From assembly GCF_000733935.1 (NCBI RefSeq), contig NZ_JPON01000001.1:496001-560000 (forward strand): a DNA stretch of 64,000 bases. The letters run 5' to 3'. This DNA is from Methylomarinum vadi. Lineage in GTDB: Bacteria; Pseudomonadota; Gammaproteobacteria; Methylococcales; Methylomonadaceae. Shown here in pieces: positions 49,645 to 58,489 of this stretch. The position numbers were made by a program, and so were the translations under genes. Each line of letters starts with the position of its first letter. Position 1 is the stretch's first letter. The notes under the pieces were generated by a model. It made no database searches. It saw nothing but the letters and a program-made list of their open reading frames with translations, and was not told the origin of the DNA.

Positions 49645-50202
49645 ATGACCATGTATGTAATTTCCGCCATTGTCAGTTTGACTTCCTTAGGGTTTTGTTT
49701 GGGCTTGTTGTTAGCCGTCGCGGCCCGTTATCTGAAAGTGGAAAGCAGTCCTGTCGTCGATGAACTGGAAGCTTTGATGCCCGGTTCGCAATGCGGACAA
49801 TGCGGCTATCCCGGCTGCCGCCCTGCAGCTGAAGCATTGGTGGCGGGTGATGCGCCAGTCACGCTCTGTCCGCCGGGGGGTACCACCTTGGCGGAACAAA
49901 TCGCCAGAATTCTCGGTGTCGAGATCGATTTAAGCGCGGTTGAGGAACCGGAACTCCAGGTGGCGAGAGTCAGCGAGGATACGTGTACCGGTTGCACCCG
50001 CTGCTTCAAGGTTTGTCCTACCGATGCCATCGTCGGCGCGCCGAAACAGATCCATGCCGTCGTGGCCGATGCCTGTATCGCCTGTCGTAAATGCGTCGAT
50101 GTGTGTCCGACAGAATGTTTGCAAATGCATCCGGTTGAAGTCACCTTGAAAAATTGGCGCTGGCATAAACCCGATACTGCGATAGTTGGAGCGTCCGCAT
50201 GA
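49645..50202 (+). CDS. rnfB: RnfB, iron-sulfur subunit of the Rnf complex
   Basis: The 185-residue protein has an N-terminal membrane helix, an Fe-S domain with CGQCGYPGC and a nearby Cys (TLCPPGG), and two 4Fe-4S motifs CTGCTRCFKVCPTDA and CIACRKCVDVCPTEC. It takes electrons from the complex and delivers them to ferredoxin; in diazotrophs Rnf drives ferredoxin reduction for nitrogenase. Its stop overlaps the rnfC start by 4 bp. Confidence 0.93.
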   Translation: MTMYVISAIVSLTSLGFCLGLLLAVAARYLKVESSPVVDELEALMPGSQCGQCGYPGCRPAAEALVAGDAPVTLCPPGGTTLAEQIARILGVEIDLSAVEEPELQVARVSEDTCTGCTRCFKVCPTDAIVGAPKQIHAVVADACIACRKCVDVCPTECLQMHPVEVTLKNWRWHKPDTAIVGASA

Positions 50203-51142
50203 TTAATTTAAAACGGATAATGCGCGTACGCGGCGGCGTCCATGCCGAGGAACGTAAAAGTAACACGTCGCAATTGCCGATAGTGACCGATTTGCCGCTC
50301 GCTAAAAAACTCTATATTCCATTGCAACAGCATGTCGGCAAGGCGGCCGAGCCGGTGGTCAAAGTGGGCGAACGGGTGTTGAAAGGGCAGTTACTGGCGC
50401 ATAGTCAGGGCCTGATTTCAGCGCCGGTTCATGCGCCCAGTTCCGGCATCGTCGGCGACATCCACCTTTATCCGGCGCCGCATCCGTCGGCACTGCCGAT
50501 ACGCACAATCGTCATAGAAACGGACGGCAAGGACGAATGGACACCGTTAAGCCCGGTCTCCGATCCATTTTCCAGGGACCCGGAAGAAGTATCGGTCAGA
50601 GTCGCCGCCGCGGGTGTCGTCGGCATGGGCGGGGCGACCTTTCCCGCAGCCGTCAAACTCAATCTGGGGCGTAAGAACCGCATTCATACCTTATTGATCA
50701 ACGGCGGCGAATGCGAGCCCTATTTGACCTGCGACGACCGCTTGATGCAGGAACGCGCCGAAGCCATCATCGATGGCATCCGCATCATGCTGCACGGCAT
50801 GGCAACGCCGCAAGCGATTGTTGGCATCGAAGACAACAAACCCGATGCGATCAAACGGATGCAACGGGCCGCTTTGCCGTTCGCCAATATCAAGGTGGTT
50901 AAAGTGCCGACCCGTTACCCGATGGGCTGGGATAGGCAATTGATCCGTTATTTGACGGGCAGGGAAGTGCCGGCTGGATCTCGAGCGACCGATGTCGGCG
51001 TGCTGATGCATAACGTCGCGACGGCCTACGCCATTCATAAAGCGATAAGGGATGGCGAACCATTGCTTAGCCGAATCGTTACCGTTTCCGGCGGCGCGGT
51101 GACGTGGCCGATGAATATCGAGGTGCCTATCGGTACTTTGAT
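50199..51142 (+). pseudogene. rnfC: RnfC, N-terminal two thirds, truncated by IS1380-type element
   Basis: The start MINLKRIMRVRGGVHAEERK is typical, followed by the lipoyl-like segment, the NADH/FMN site GVVGMGGATFPAAVK, LLINGGECEPYLTCDDRLM and VPTRYPMGWDRQLIRYLTGR. The host sequence stops after EVPIGTLI at 51142; the frame enters the element and ends at 51170. The part carrying the two 4Fe-4S clusters is missing and is not found beyond the element, nor are rnfD, rnfG or rnfE. The complex from this locus cannot be functional as drawn. Confidence 0.9.
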
Positions 51143-52730
51143 TAGCCCGGATATTTCATCAGTCCCTTGAAACCCTATCGAAACCCTCGTTTGTTTTAAA
51201 ACATGCGATCGTAAGGAGAAATTGAGCGGTCAAAAAGGGAATTAAGCATTGATTTCCGTTTTTCAGGCGCAACTTCCCCTTACCCCATTGTTTATCAGCG
51301 TGCCGGGCACAGCACTCTGTTTGTACTAATCAGGGCACAGGCGCTGACAAACGGATTTAAACAGGGATTGAAACGGATACTGACTGCTGAACAGCAGTCG
51401 AATACGACGGGTGTTACGAATGATGACGGCACCGATTTTAAACAATTTCAGGCGAATGGTGGCGCAAGTGGCTGTCGCTAGTTCGGTGTTGTTGAGGGCG
51501 ATTCGGCGAATCGCCTGGATCAGGGTATAGGCCAAGGTGGATAACAGCAAACGAAACTGATTCGGCCACCACAGGCTGCAACTGGTGCGGTCGGCAAACA
51601 GATCCAATTGTTGCTCTTTAATCCGGTTTTCCATGTCGCCTCGCGCACAGTAAACGGTTTCATAGAGTGTTTGTGCATCGCCGTCCAGATTGGTGACGAC
51701 ATAGCGGGGATTACTCCCTTGGCTCATGTGTTCGGCCTTAAGAATGACACGGCGTCGGCGTTTCCAGGTGCCGGCTTTATAGTGGAAATCGGTAAAGAGA
51801 CGCTGTTTCTGCTGTTCGCTTTGGAACTGTTGCCGGGCTTGTTCAATCCAGGGTTGGCTTAAGCGCGTTAAGCGTTTATTTTTGGCCAACCCGACAATAT
51901 AGTGAACGCGATGCCGCTCGCACCAACTCAGCATCTTATGGCGACAAAAACCGCCATCGCCGCGAAACGTGATGTCAACGTCCGGCCAAGCCTGACGCAA
52001 GCGCCTGACCAGCAACGCCAGAATCGCCCAGCTGTGCTTGGCGCCATCAATATTGCTGGGACGTAGATAACTGACCAAGCAATGATGGCCGCAAAAGACA
52101 TACAACGGCAGGAAACAATAGTGCCGATAGTAGCCATGAAAAAAACGTCCGTCCTGTTCGCCATGAACCGGATCGTCGGTGGCGTCGAAGTCCAGGACCA
52201 ACGATTTCGGCGGTGTCTCATACGAAGCGATAAACTGCGCCACCAGTTCCTCATGAACGCGCCACATCAAGGCGCGATCCGCCTGCTGCTCAAACCGGCA
52301 CAAGGTGGATCGGCTGCCCAATGTCTGATCCTTTTCCACCGCCGTCTGAAAGGCGATATCATTTCTGAGCGTGTCATGATCATTCAAATCCTCATACCCA
52401 CACGCCAAGCCATAAACCCGTTGACGGAGCAGGTTGATCACAGAGTGTTGCACGCGGTCAGGGGCTCTGGCGTCAGGAATCTGCGCCGCTATCCGTTCGG
52501 TTAATCCTAATTGCTGGTCAATCGCTCTTAACAACAGCACACCGCCATCACTGGTGATCGCTCCACCACTGAATTGGGCGTCTATTTTACGGCGTTTTAA
52601 GGGAGGAAATTCTATCTGAGCTGGAGTACAATTTGTCATGGGCAAGTTGTTGGTTAAATTCAATCTAAGTAACTGAATTTTATCAAATATCAACAAACTT
52701 GCCCGCCTCTATCATGAAATATTCGGGCTA
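51143..52730 (-). mobile_element. IS1380-family insertion sequence
   Basis: The ends are inverted repeats: TAGCCCGGATATTTCAT at 51143 and, on the other strand from 52730, TAGCCCGAATATTTCAT, one mismatch in 17. The element is 1588 bp and carries one transposase. The flanks share only GAT directly next to the ends, shorter than the usual 4-bp duplication, and the sequences on the two sides are unrelated. This suggests a rearrangement at the element rather than a simple insertion. Confidence 0.85.
51326..52639 (-). CDS. IS1380-family DDE transposase
   Basis: ATG at 52639 (MTNCTPAQIEFPPLKRRKID) gives 437 residues. Family features are ITSDGGVLLLRAIDQQLGL, the catalytic Asp in SLVLDFDATDDPVHGEQ, Asp in ITFRGDGGFCRHKMLSW and the Glu in YCARGDMENRIKEQQLDL. 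The longer frame to 52696 extends into the terminal region. Apparently intact. Confidence 0.93.
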   Translation of the reverse strand: MTNCTPAQIEFPPLKRRKIDAQFSGGAITSDGGVLLLRAIDQQLGLTERIAAQIPDARAPDRVQHSVINLLRQRVYGLACGYEDLNDHDTLRNDIAFQTAVEKDQTLGSRSTLCRFEQQADRALMWRVHEELVAQFIASYETPPKSLVLDFDATDDPVHGEQDGRFFHGYYRHYCFLPLYVFCGHHCLVSYLRPSNIDGAKHSWAILALLVRRLRQAWPDVDITFRGDGGFCRHKMLSWCERHRVHYIVGLAKNKRLTRLSQPWIEQARQQFQSEQQKQRLFTDFHYKAGTWKRRRRVILKAEHMSQGSNPRYVVTNLDGDAQTLYETVYCARGDMENRIKEQQLDLFADRTSCSLWWPNQFRLLLSTLAYTLIQAIRRIALNNTELATATCATIRLKLFKIGAVIIRNTRRIRLLFSSQYPFQSLFKSVCQRLCPD

Positions 52731-52867
52731 GATTGAAGCATTGATCGACCTCCTCAAAAAGGCGACCCCAATGGCCGCCGCGGAAAACAATCATGAAATC
52801 TTATGTGCAGTTCTCAAAGGTTAACGGAAAAAAACTGATACTTGGCCGCTATACTCAACATAACTTC

Positions 52868-53454
52868 CTACTTGTCATAATACCTGACAGTGCTTTCAAG
52901 TTTGGTATGACCAAGTAATAGCTGGACAGCTCGTAAATTTTTCGTTTTTCGATAGACAAGCGTAGCTTTTGTTCTTCGCATGCTATGCGTTCCATACTCC
53001 GCAGGATCAAGTCCAATTGATGTTACCCATCGTTCAACAATCCTAGCATATTGTCGGGTAGACAGATGAGGGGATTGATGAATCCGGCTTGGAAAAAGAT
53101 ACTGATCAGATTTAAGCCCTGCTTCGTTAATCCAGATTTAAGTGCGTTTCTGGTTTGTTCGGTGATCTCGAATTGAACCGGACGATGTGTTTTCTGTTGC
53201 ATAATTGTTGCTCGCTTCGACACATGGTTGCCTTGGGCAACATCACATACTCGAAGCTTTACTAAATCACATCCGCGCAACTTGCTATCGATGGCTAAAT
53301 TGAACAAAGCTAATTCTCGGATTTTGTCGGCCATTTGCAACCGAATACGAATGGCCCATATCTCCTTCAATTTGAGCGGCAACTTCTGACCGATCAATTT
53401 ACCTTTATTCCATGGAATGCATCCGTCGTTTTGGTTTGTAATTTTTGTTTGCAT
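52868..53454 (-). pseudogene. Small tyrosine recombinase (integrase) with a one-base deletion
   Basis: The first part (MQTKITNQNDGCIPWNKGKL ... IDSKLRGCDLVKLRVCDVAQ) holds the catalytic Arg (LRGCDLV) and runs to about 53135. One base lost in an A run (gcacttaaatctgg) shifts the frame. The other frame continues WINEAGLKSDQYLFPSRIHQ, then THSMRRTKATL (His-x2-Arg) and LLGHTKLESTVRYYDK with the catalytic His and Tyr, ending at 52868. Total about 195 residues, a short integrase without the N-terminal arm-binding domain. Marks the beginning of a mobile island. Confidence 0.8.
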
Positions 53455-53614
53455 AACAAACTCCTAACATTTGTGGAAGGAGACTTATTGTCATGCTAAT
53501 CAGTCTGTATCTAATGGCCGGGTGTTGTCTGTTAATCAGCTTAAGAAAACTTATAAGCAAATTATGTTAGCTGCTAATGTACGTTTTCGTCCCTTGGATT
53601 TAAGACCCCCCAGA

Positions 53615-53908
53615 TTAGGCTGGATCGGCATGCAGATGAATACCTAGTGCCTTTATTACCTTAAGAATCGTATCAAAACTGGGAATGTGCTCGCCATCCA
53701 GGGATCGATACAGGCTTTCGCGGGAAAGTCCGGTGTCTTTGGCAATCTGCGACATGCCGCGTGCACGGGCAATATCGCCAAGCGCCTTGGCTATGAAAGC
53801 TGCATCGCCGTCGGCCTCCTCGATACAGGCGTCCAAATAGGCCGCCATTTCTTCGGTGGTTCTCAAATGCTCCGCCACATCGTAGCGGCTGGTGATAGTT
53901 TTTGTCAT
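53615..53908 (-). CDS. HigA-like antitoxin, XRE-type
   Basis: The 97-residue protein starts MTKTITSRYDVAEHLRTTEE and has a helix-turn-helix (MSQIAKDTGLSRESLYRSLD) and the SFDTILKVIKALGIHLHA end of the addiction-module antidote family (TIGR02684). It lies 9 bp after the toxin gene, the usual order for HigBA. It neutralises the toxin and probably represses the operon through the palindrome at 54217. Confidence 0.9.
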   Translation of the reverse strand: MTKTITSRYDVAEHLRTTEEMAAYLDACIEEADGDAAFIAKALGDIARARGMSQIAKDTGLSRESLYRSLDGEHIPSFDTILKVIKALGIHLHADPA

Positions 53909-53917
53909 TGCGTTATC

Positions 53918-54208
53918 CTATAGGTTACGGGCAAGACTTTGAGCGGTTTTGATATCGGCATCCTGAGTGCTTTTATCGCCACCTGCCAATAAGATGATGA
54001 TTTCGTTGCCGCGTCGCGTGAAATACACCCGATATCCGGGGCCATAGTCGATGCGCATTTCCGATACGCTTTCGCCAACGGATTTAACATCACCTGGATT
54101 GCCAGCGGCCATACGTTCGACCCTGGCCAAAACTCGGGCGCGAGCGCGAATGTCACGAAGATTGTCGAGCCATCGGGCATAAACATCGGTTTTCTTTATC
54201 TCAACCAT
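53918..54208 (-). CDS. HigB/RelE-superfamily toxin
   Basis: The 96-residue protein matches the addiction-module killer family (TIGR02683): KTDVYARWLDNLRDIRARAR, VGESVSEMRIDYGPGYRVYF and EIIILLAGGDKSTQDADIKTA. Members are RelE-fold mRNA interferases. First gene of the toxin-antitoxin operon. Confidence 0.9.
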   Translation of the reverse strand: MVEIKKTDVYARWLDNLRDIRARARVLARVERMAAGNPGDVKSVGESVSEMRIDYGPGYRVYFTRRGNEIIILLAGGDKSTQDADIKTAQSLARNL

Positions 54209-54216
54209 GCCTTTAG

Positions 54217-54234
54217 TGTAGCCGGAAAGCTACA
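54217..54234. promoter_or_regulatory. Operator candidate of the toxin-antitoxin operon
   Basis: The perfect inverted repeat TGTAGC-cggaaa-GCTACA lies 9 bp upstream of the toxin start codon, where antitoxin autorepression sites are usually found. Confidence 0.55.
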
Positions 54235-54249
54235 TTTGTCAAGAGACAG

Positions 54250-54430
54250 ACTGGTAACCGTTCTTTGCGCCAGGAAAGCCTGGAGAAGGGGGAAATAATG
54301 TAGAAGGAAGACATAATGGAAACCTTCAGAGTAACCTGACAGGTGAAAGTCCTGTCCGGCCAAGATTGGCCATCAGCCGGAACCGAGTGTTGCGTATCCC
54401 GTAGGTGACTTGGGTTTTCATTACTTTGTT
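54250..54430 (+). ncRNA. Fragment resembling the 5' part of a group II intron
   Basis: The stretch contains CTGACAGGTGAAAGTCCTGT, then CCGGCCAAGATTGGCCATCA-GCCGG and GTATCCCGTAGGTGACTTGG. These resemble domain I of bacterial group II introns (the ggtgaaagtcc element and the following stems). No reverse transcriptase gene or domain V is found before the recombinase gene, so it would be a truncated relic. Recognition is by memory of the pattern only. Confidence 0.4.
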
Positions 54431-54519
54431 AATTTTACTTGTTTTATTACTACTTTTAGTAGTAAATTTCAGTAAAACTCAGGAGTTTCATAAACGATCG
54501 TTCTTGAAACGGGAGGAAG

Positions 54520-55137
54520 ATGCTAATCGGCTACGCCAGAGTCTCTAAAGCGGACGGATCACAAATGCTGAATTTGCAAATCGATGCGTTGCTGGGGGCT
54601 GGGGTCGAGAAAAATCATATCTATACCGATCACGCTTCCGGAACCAAAGAGGACCGGCCAGGATTGCAGGCCTGTTTGAAAGCGCTGAGGTCGGGTGATA
54701 CGTTGATTGTTTGGAAGCTCGATCGATTGGGTAGGAATTTAAAACACCTGGTCACGACCACTCACGAGCTATCCAACCAGGATATCGGTTTTCGTGTATT
54801 AGCGGGGCAGGGCGCTAATATCGACACCACAACGACAAACGGAAAATTGATTTTCGGCATCTTTGCAGTGCTGGCAGAGTTCGAGCGGGACTTGATCAGC
54901 GAACGCACGAAGGCAGGACTGGCTGCGGCTAGGGCCAGGGGACGGAAAGGCGGAGCCAAGCCCTCGTTGACAAAAGCGCAAATCAGACAGGCACAGGCCT
55001 CGATGGGGAAGCGCGAAACCGTGGTCTCGGAACTTTGTAAGGAACTAGGTATCACCAAGCCTACTTTGTATCGCTATGTCGGTCCTGACGGCTCCTTGCG
55101 GGAATTTGGCAAAAAAGTGTTGGGGATTAAGCAATAA
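54520..55137 (+). CDS. Serine recombinase (resolvase/invertase family)
   Basis: The 205-residue protein begins MLIGYARVSKADGSQMLNLQ with the catalytic Ser in ARVS, followed by the resolvase core (DTLIVWKLDRLGRNLKHLV; AVLAEFERDLISERTKAGLA) and a C-terminal helix-turn-helix (VVSELCKELGITKPTLYRYV). The ribosome-binding site is acgggagga. It is complete and lies directly before the relaxase gene. Confidence 0.92.
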   Translation: MLIGYARVSKADGSQMLNLQIDALLGAGVEKNHIYTDHASGTKEDRPGLQACLKALRSGDTLIVWKLDRLGRNLKHLVTTTHELSNQDIGFRVLAGQGANIDTTTTNGKLIFGIFAVLAEFERDLISERTKAGLAAARARGRKGGAKPSLTKAQIRQAQASMGKRETVVSELCKELGITKPTLYRYVGPDGSLREFGKKVLGIKQ

Positions 55138-55138
55138 C

Positions 55139-57061
55139 ATGTTGAATATTAGCTGGTTGAAAAAAGACAAGGCTAAATCCGAAGCGGTACCGCCGGATAT
55201 TCCCGGAATTTTGTCGATTCGAAGTGTCGACGATTTGTTGTCTCCTCATCGAGGAATGATGGTGCAAATCGATGAATTGGCCGGTTTATCGGAACGCAAT
55301 TTCAACCGTTACTATCTTCACGCCATTCGGAATTTCACGCGATTCGTGCAATTGCTTCCAGCCTCGGAAGTGCATCACCACGCTGGCCCCGGAGGAATGC
55401 TAACACATACCTTGGAAGTCTGTGTGAATGCGTTGAAGATCCGACGATCTTATTTATTGTCCGAAAGCGGCGGAGCCGAGGAGATAGCCGCCAAACAGGA
55501 TTTATGGACTTACGCTGTTTTTCTGGCTGCACTATCACACGACTTGGCCAAAGTCGCCGTCGATCAATCGGTGACGGTTTACGATGCCGATCGCAAGGCA
55601 ATACCCTGGTCGCCTTGGGATTCGTTTTTGGACGAGCAGGGTGTATGGTACAGCACGGAGTTCCAACGCGGACGGAAATACCGCCTGCATGAGAAAGCCT
55701 CGCTGCTGTTAATCCATCGAATCATTCCGTCATACGCATTAAACTGGTTATCCGGCGATCGACACATTTTTGAGCAATGGCTGGCTTGCGTGTCGGGTGA
55801 TATCGAAAATGCCTCATCGATCGGTGAGATTGTTGGCTCTGCCGATAGCAAATCCGTAGCCACGAACCTGGGCGCAGATTCCAGCCGAATGTCAACCGTC
55901 CGAACGAAACCATTGCACGAAAAGATGTTGACCGCTTTGCGCCATTTATTGAACGAAGGAGATTTGCCGTTAAACAGAAATGGCGCGGCCGGTTGGGTTA
56001 GCGGCGACGACTGTTGGCTGGTGAGCAAGCGAACCGTGGATGCAATCAGGGATCAATTAACCCAAGAAGGGCACTCCGGCATACCAACGAAAAACGGCCG
56101 TATGTTCGACATACTCCAAGAGCATGGCGTACTGATCCCGTATGGCGACAAAGCGATCTGGCCAGCCGTCGTCGAAGGGGAAGGGTGGCGTAATGAATTG
56201 ACCATGATCCGGATTGCGGTTGCGAAAATTTGGACGAATCCAGACAATCGGCCGGATGAGTTTGGTGGTCGGATTGTACCAGCTGAAATGGAATCAGTGG
56301 CCGACGATGAAGTTCGACCGATTGCCGAGAACAATACGGATATTCGAACCAATGTCACCGCGAACGAATCGGCAAGTGACTCGGAATCGGTTAACGAAGA
56401 GACACCTCCTACGGTAGCCGATGAGTCTTCTTCGGATTCGCAAGGCGCTGTGGCTTATTTCGATTTAGCGGAGTTTCTTCCATCAGATACGGATTCTCTG
56501 GGTGACGGCCACGGGGTTGATTCGCAACACATGCAAGAAAGCAAATCCAAGGACACCGAGCCAGGCTCCACTCCACAAAACCCAAGGGTAGATACAACGC
56601 AAAAAAAAGCGGATGGCGTCCAAGTACCTCAGTTCATGAACCAATCTACCGACGACCAATCGGCTAGTTTTAAAACTGATTCAGAAAAGGATACCAACGA
56701 CCCGGTTGAGCAATTTTTTTCATGGTTGAGCTCAGGAATTCATAAAGGTGAGATCAAGACCAATCGGCCTAGAGCGAGGGTTCATGTCGTCAAGGAAGGC
56801 GTTGCACTGATCACGCCAGGAATATTTCAGGATTATGTGCTATCACAAAAATTAGATAAATCTGAATGGACCTCATTCCAGAAAAAGGTGTTGAAAAAGA
56901 ATTGGCATATGAAGGACGGGCGAGGTTTGAATGTGATCAGTTACCAAGTCGTAGGAAGCAACAAATCAGCTAAGGTCAATGTGATTCTATTTCCGAATAC
57001 TTCTCAGGTATTTGGTAAAAATGAACCACCAAAAGTGAATCCGCATTTGATTCAGGAATGA
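55139..57061 (+). CDS. MobH-type relaxase (TraI_2 domain)
   Basis: ATG at 55139, directly after the recombinase stop, gives 640 residues. The N-terminal third is the TraI_2/DUF1528 relaxase core with an HD-type metal motif: HHHAGPGGMLTHTLEV and ALSHDLAKVAVD. The middle is a winged-helix-like region (WVSGDDCWLVSKRTVDAIRD). A low-complexity acidic linker (about 395-530) and a conserved C-terminal domain (PRARVHVVKEGVALITPGIF ... WTSFQKKVLKKNW) follow. Relaxases of this kind start conjugative transfer of ICEs and plasmids; here it shows that the island was once mobilisable. No other transfer genes are in the window. Confidence 0.85.
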   Translation: MLNISWLKKDKAKSEAVPPDIPGILSIRSVDDLLSPHRGMMVQIDELAGLSERNFNRYYLHAIRNFTRFVQLLPASEVHHHAGPGGMLTHTLEVCVNALKIRRSYLLSESGGAEEIAAKQDLWTYAVFLAALSHDLAKVAVDQSVTVYDADRKAIPWSPWDSFLDEQGVWYSTEFQRGRKYRLHEKASLLLIHRIIPSYALNWLSGDRHIFEQWLACVSGDIENASSIGEIVGSADSKSVATNLGADSSRMSTVRTKPLHEKMLTALRHLLNEGDLPLNRNGAAGWVSGDDCWLVSKRTVDAIRDQLTQEGHSGIPTKNGRMFDILQEHGVLIPYGDKAIWPAVVEGEGWRNELTMIRIAVAKIWTNPDNRPDEFGGRIVPAEMESVADDEVRPIAENNTDIRTNVTANESASDSESVNEETPPTVADESSSDSQGAVAYFDLAEFLPSDTDSLGDGHGVDSQHMQESKSKDTEPGSTPQNPRVDTTQKKADGVQVPQFMNQSTDDQSASFKTDSEKDTNDPVEQFFSWLSSGIHKGEIKTNRPRARVHVVKEGVALITPGIFQDYVLSQKLDKSEWTSFQKKVLKKNWHMKDGRGLNVISYQVVGSNKSAKVNVILFPNTSQVFGKNEPPKVNPHLIQE

Positions 57062-57175
57062 GAAGTCGTCAATATTTTGATACTCTACACTATTTTCTTT
57101 AGGTGTCGGGTACGATATTGTGGAAACTGATAAAAACCCAAATGTCCGTGAAGGCATTTGGGCCGACTCCAAATA

Positions 57176-57323
57176 TATGAAGGACGTAAGCCGACGGTTA
57201 AAACGTGTTTTGAATTGATCGAAAAAGGAATGACGAGGCAAGCGATAGCTGAAAAATTGGGAATCAGAGCCCCCCAGTGTCTATCGAATATTGTGCGTTC
57301 ATTTCAAATATTTAAATAAATGA
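57176..57323 (+). pseudogene. C-terminal remnant of a resolvase (helix-turn-helix)
   Basis: The frame YEGRKPTVKTCFELIEKGMT then RQAIAEKLGIRAP matches the end of serine resolvases. After a run of six C one base must be skipped to read SVYRILCVHFKYLNK-stop. No catalytic domain precedes it. It occupies the otherwise gene-free stretch between the relaxase and methyltransferase genes. Confidence 0.55.
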
Positions 57324-57418
57324 CAATTACTTACTGATCGATCTGGAATGATGAAATGACCCACCAAGGAATATCGACCGAATGAAATGGACAACATCCA
57401 CGCATTGAAGCCGTCGAT

Positions 57419-58450
57419 TTGTTTTGTGGCGCAGGCGGTTTGACGCGTGGTTTGGAAAATTCCGGTATCGAAGTCAAATTGGGCGTGGATATAGACCCGG
57501 CTTGTGCTTATCCCTATACGGAAAACAACGCCGCTCGTTTTCTGCTCAAATCCGTCGAGGAAATGAGAGGGGATGAAGTGGTCGATACGTTCGCCGGGGC
57601 GAACTTGAAACTGTTGGCTGGTTGCGCGCCTTGTCAGACATTTTCATCCTACAATCAAAAAGCGAATTCGACCGATAGACGGTGGTGGTTGCTGCTCGAG
57701 TTCGGACGTTTTGTTCGTGAAACATGTCCGGAATTGGTGACGATGGAAAACGTTCCAGGCCTCGTGGAACAAAACGTTTTCCGAGATTTCGTCGACGATC
57801 TAAAAAACCGAGGATATGAAGTCGATTATCGAGTGGTCAATTGTGCCGATTACGGATTGCCCCAGCAAAGAAGCCGATTGGTGTTGCTCGCATCGAGGCT
57901 CGGGGAGATCGAACTCATACCACCAACTCATTCGGAAAGCGAGAGGCGAACCGTCCATCACGCCATCGGAGACCTTCCTCCCTTGAAAGCGGGAGAAGTA
58001 GATTCTCGGGATCCCCTTCATCAGAGTGCGACACTTTCACCGATAAATCTCAAAAGAATCCTCGCTTCTCGCCCCGGAGGTTCTTGGCGGGATTGGCCTA
58101 GAGAACTCGTCGCCGATTGTCACAAAAAAGATTCAGGGAAAACGTATCCGAGCGTATATGGGCGGATGAGTTGGAAAGAACCGGCGCCGACCATGACGAC
58201 ACAGTTTTACGGATTCGGTAATGGCCGATTCGGTCATCCGGAGCAAAACCGAGCGATTTCGTTACGTGAAGGAGCGATATTGCAAAGCTTTCCTGATGGA
58301 TACAAATTCACGCCTCCTGGAGAGCCGATCAGCAAGAAAACTATCGGTCGTCTCATCGGCAATGCCGTGCCGGTGATACTTGGCGAGGTCATCGGGCGAA
58401 GCATCCAGGATCACGTGAACCGCCTCGATAGACGAACAGACAAGAATTGA
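57419..58450 (+). CDS. DNA (cytosine-5) methyltransferase
   Basis: The 343-residue frame has all main C5-MTase motifs: I FCGAGGLTRGLENSGI, IV GCAPCQTFSSYNQK with catalytic Cys, VI MENVPGLVEQN, VIII QQRSRLVLLAS, and X GNAVPVILGEVIGRSI. The target-recognition region lies around 195-265. The start is a problem: the family begins a few residues earlier (IEAVDLFCGAGG is in frame from 57404), but no ATG or GTG exists between that and a TGA just upstream. The ATG at 57387 (atggacaac) is one base out of frame. TTG at 57419 is a formal start that would lose part of motif I. Leads a likely defence cluster. Confidence 0.85.
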   Translation: MFCGAGGLTRGLENSGIEVKLGVDIDPACAYPYTENNAARFLLKSVEEMRGDEVVDTFAGANLKLLAGCAPCQTFSSYNQKANSTDRRWWLLLEFGRFVRETCPELVTMENVPGLVEQNVFRDFVDDLKNRGYEVDYRVVNCADYGLPQQRSRLVLLASRLGEIELIPPTHSESERRTVHHAIGDLPPLKAGEVDSRDPLHQSATLSPINLKRILASRPGGSWRDWPRELVADCHKKDSGKTYPSVYGRMSWKEPAPTMTTQFYGFGNGRFGHPEQNRAISLREGAILQSFPDGYKFTPPGEPISKKTIGRLIGNAVPVILGEVIGRSIQDHVNRLDRRTDKN

Positions 58451-58489
58451 AGCCCCATTATTTCAATCACATAAAGGGAAGACCGACTT

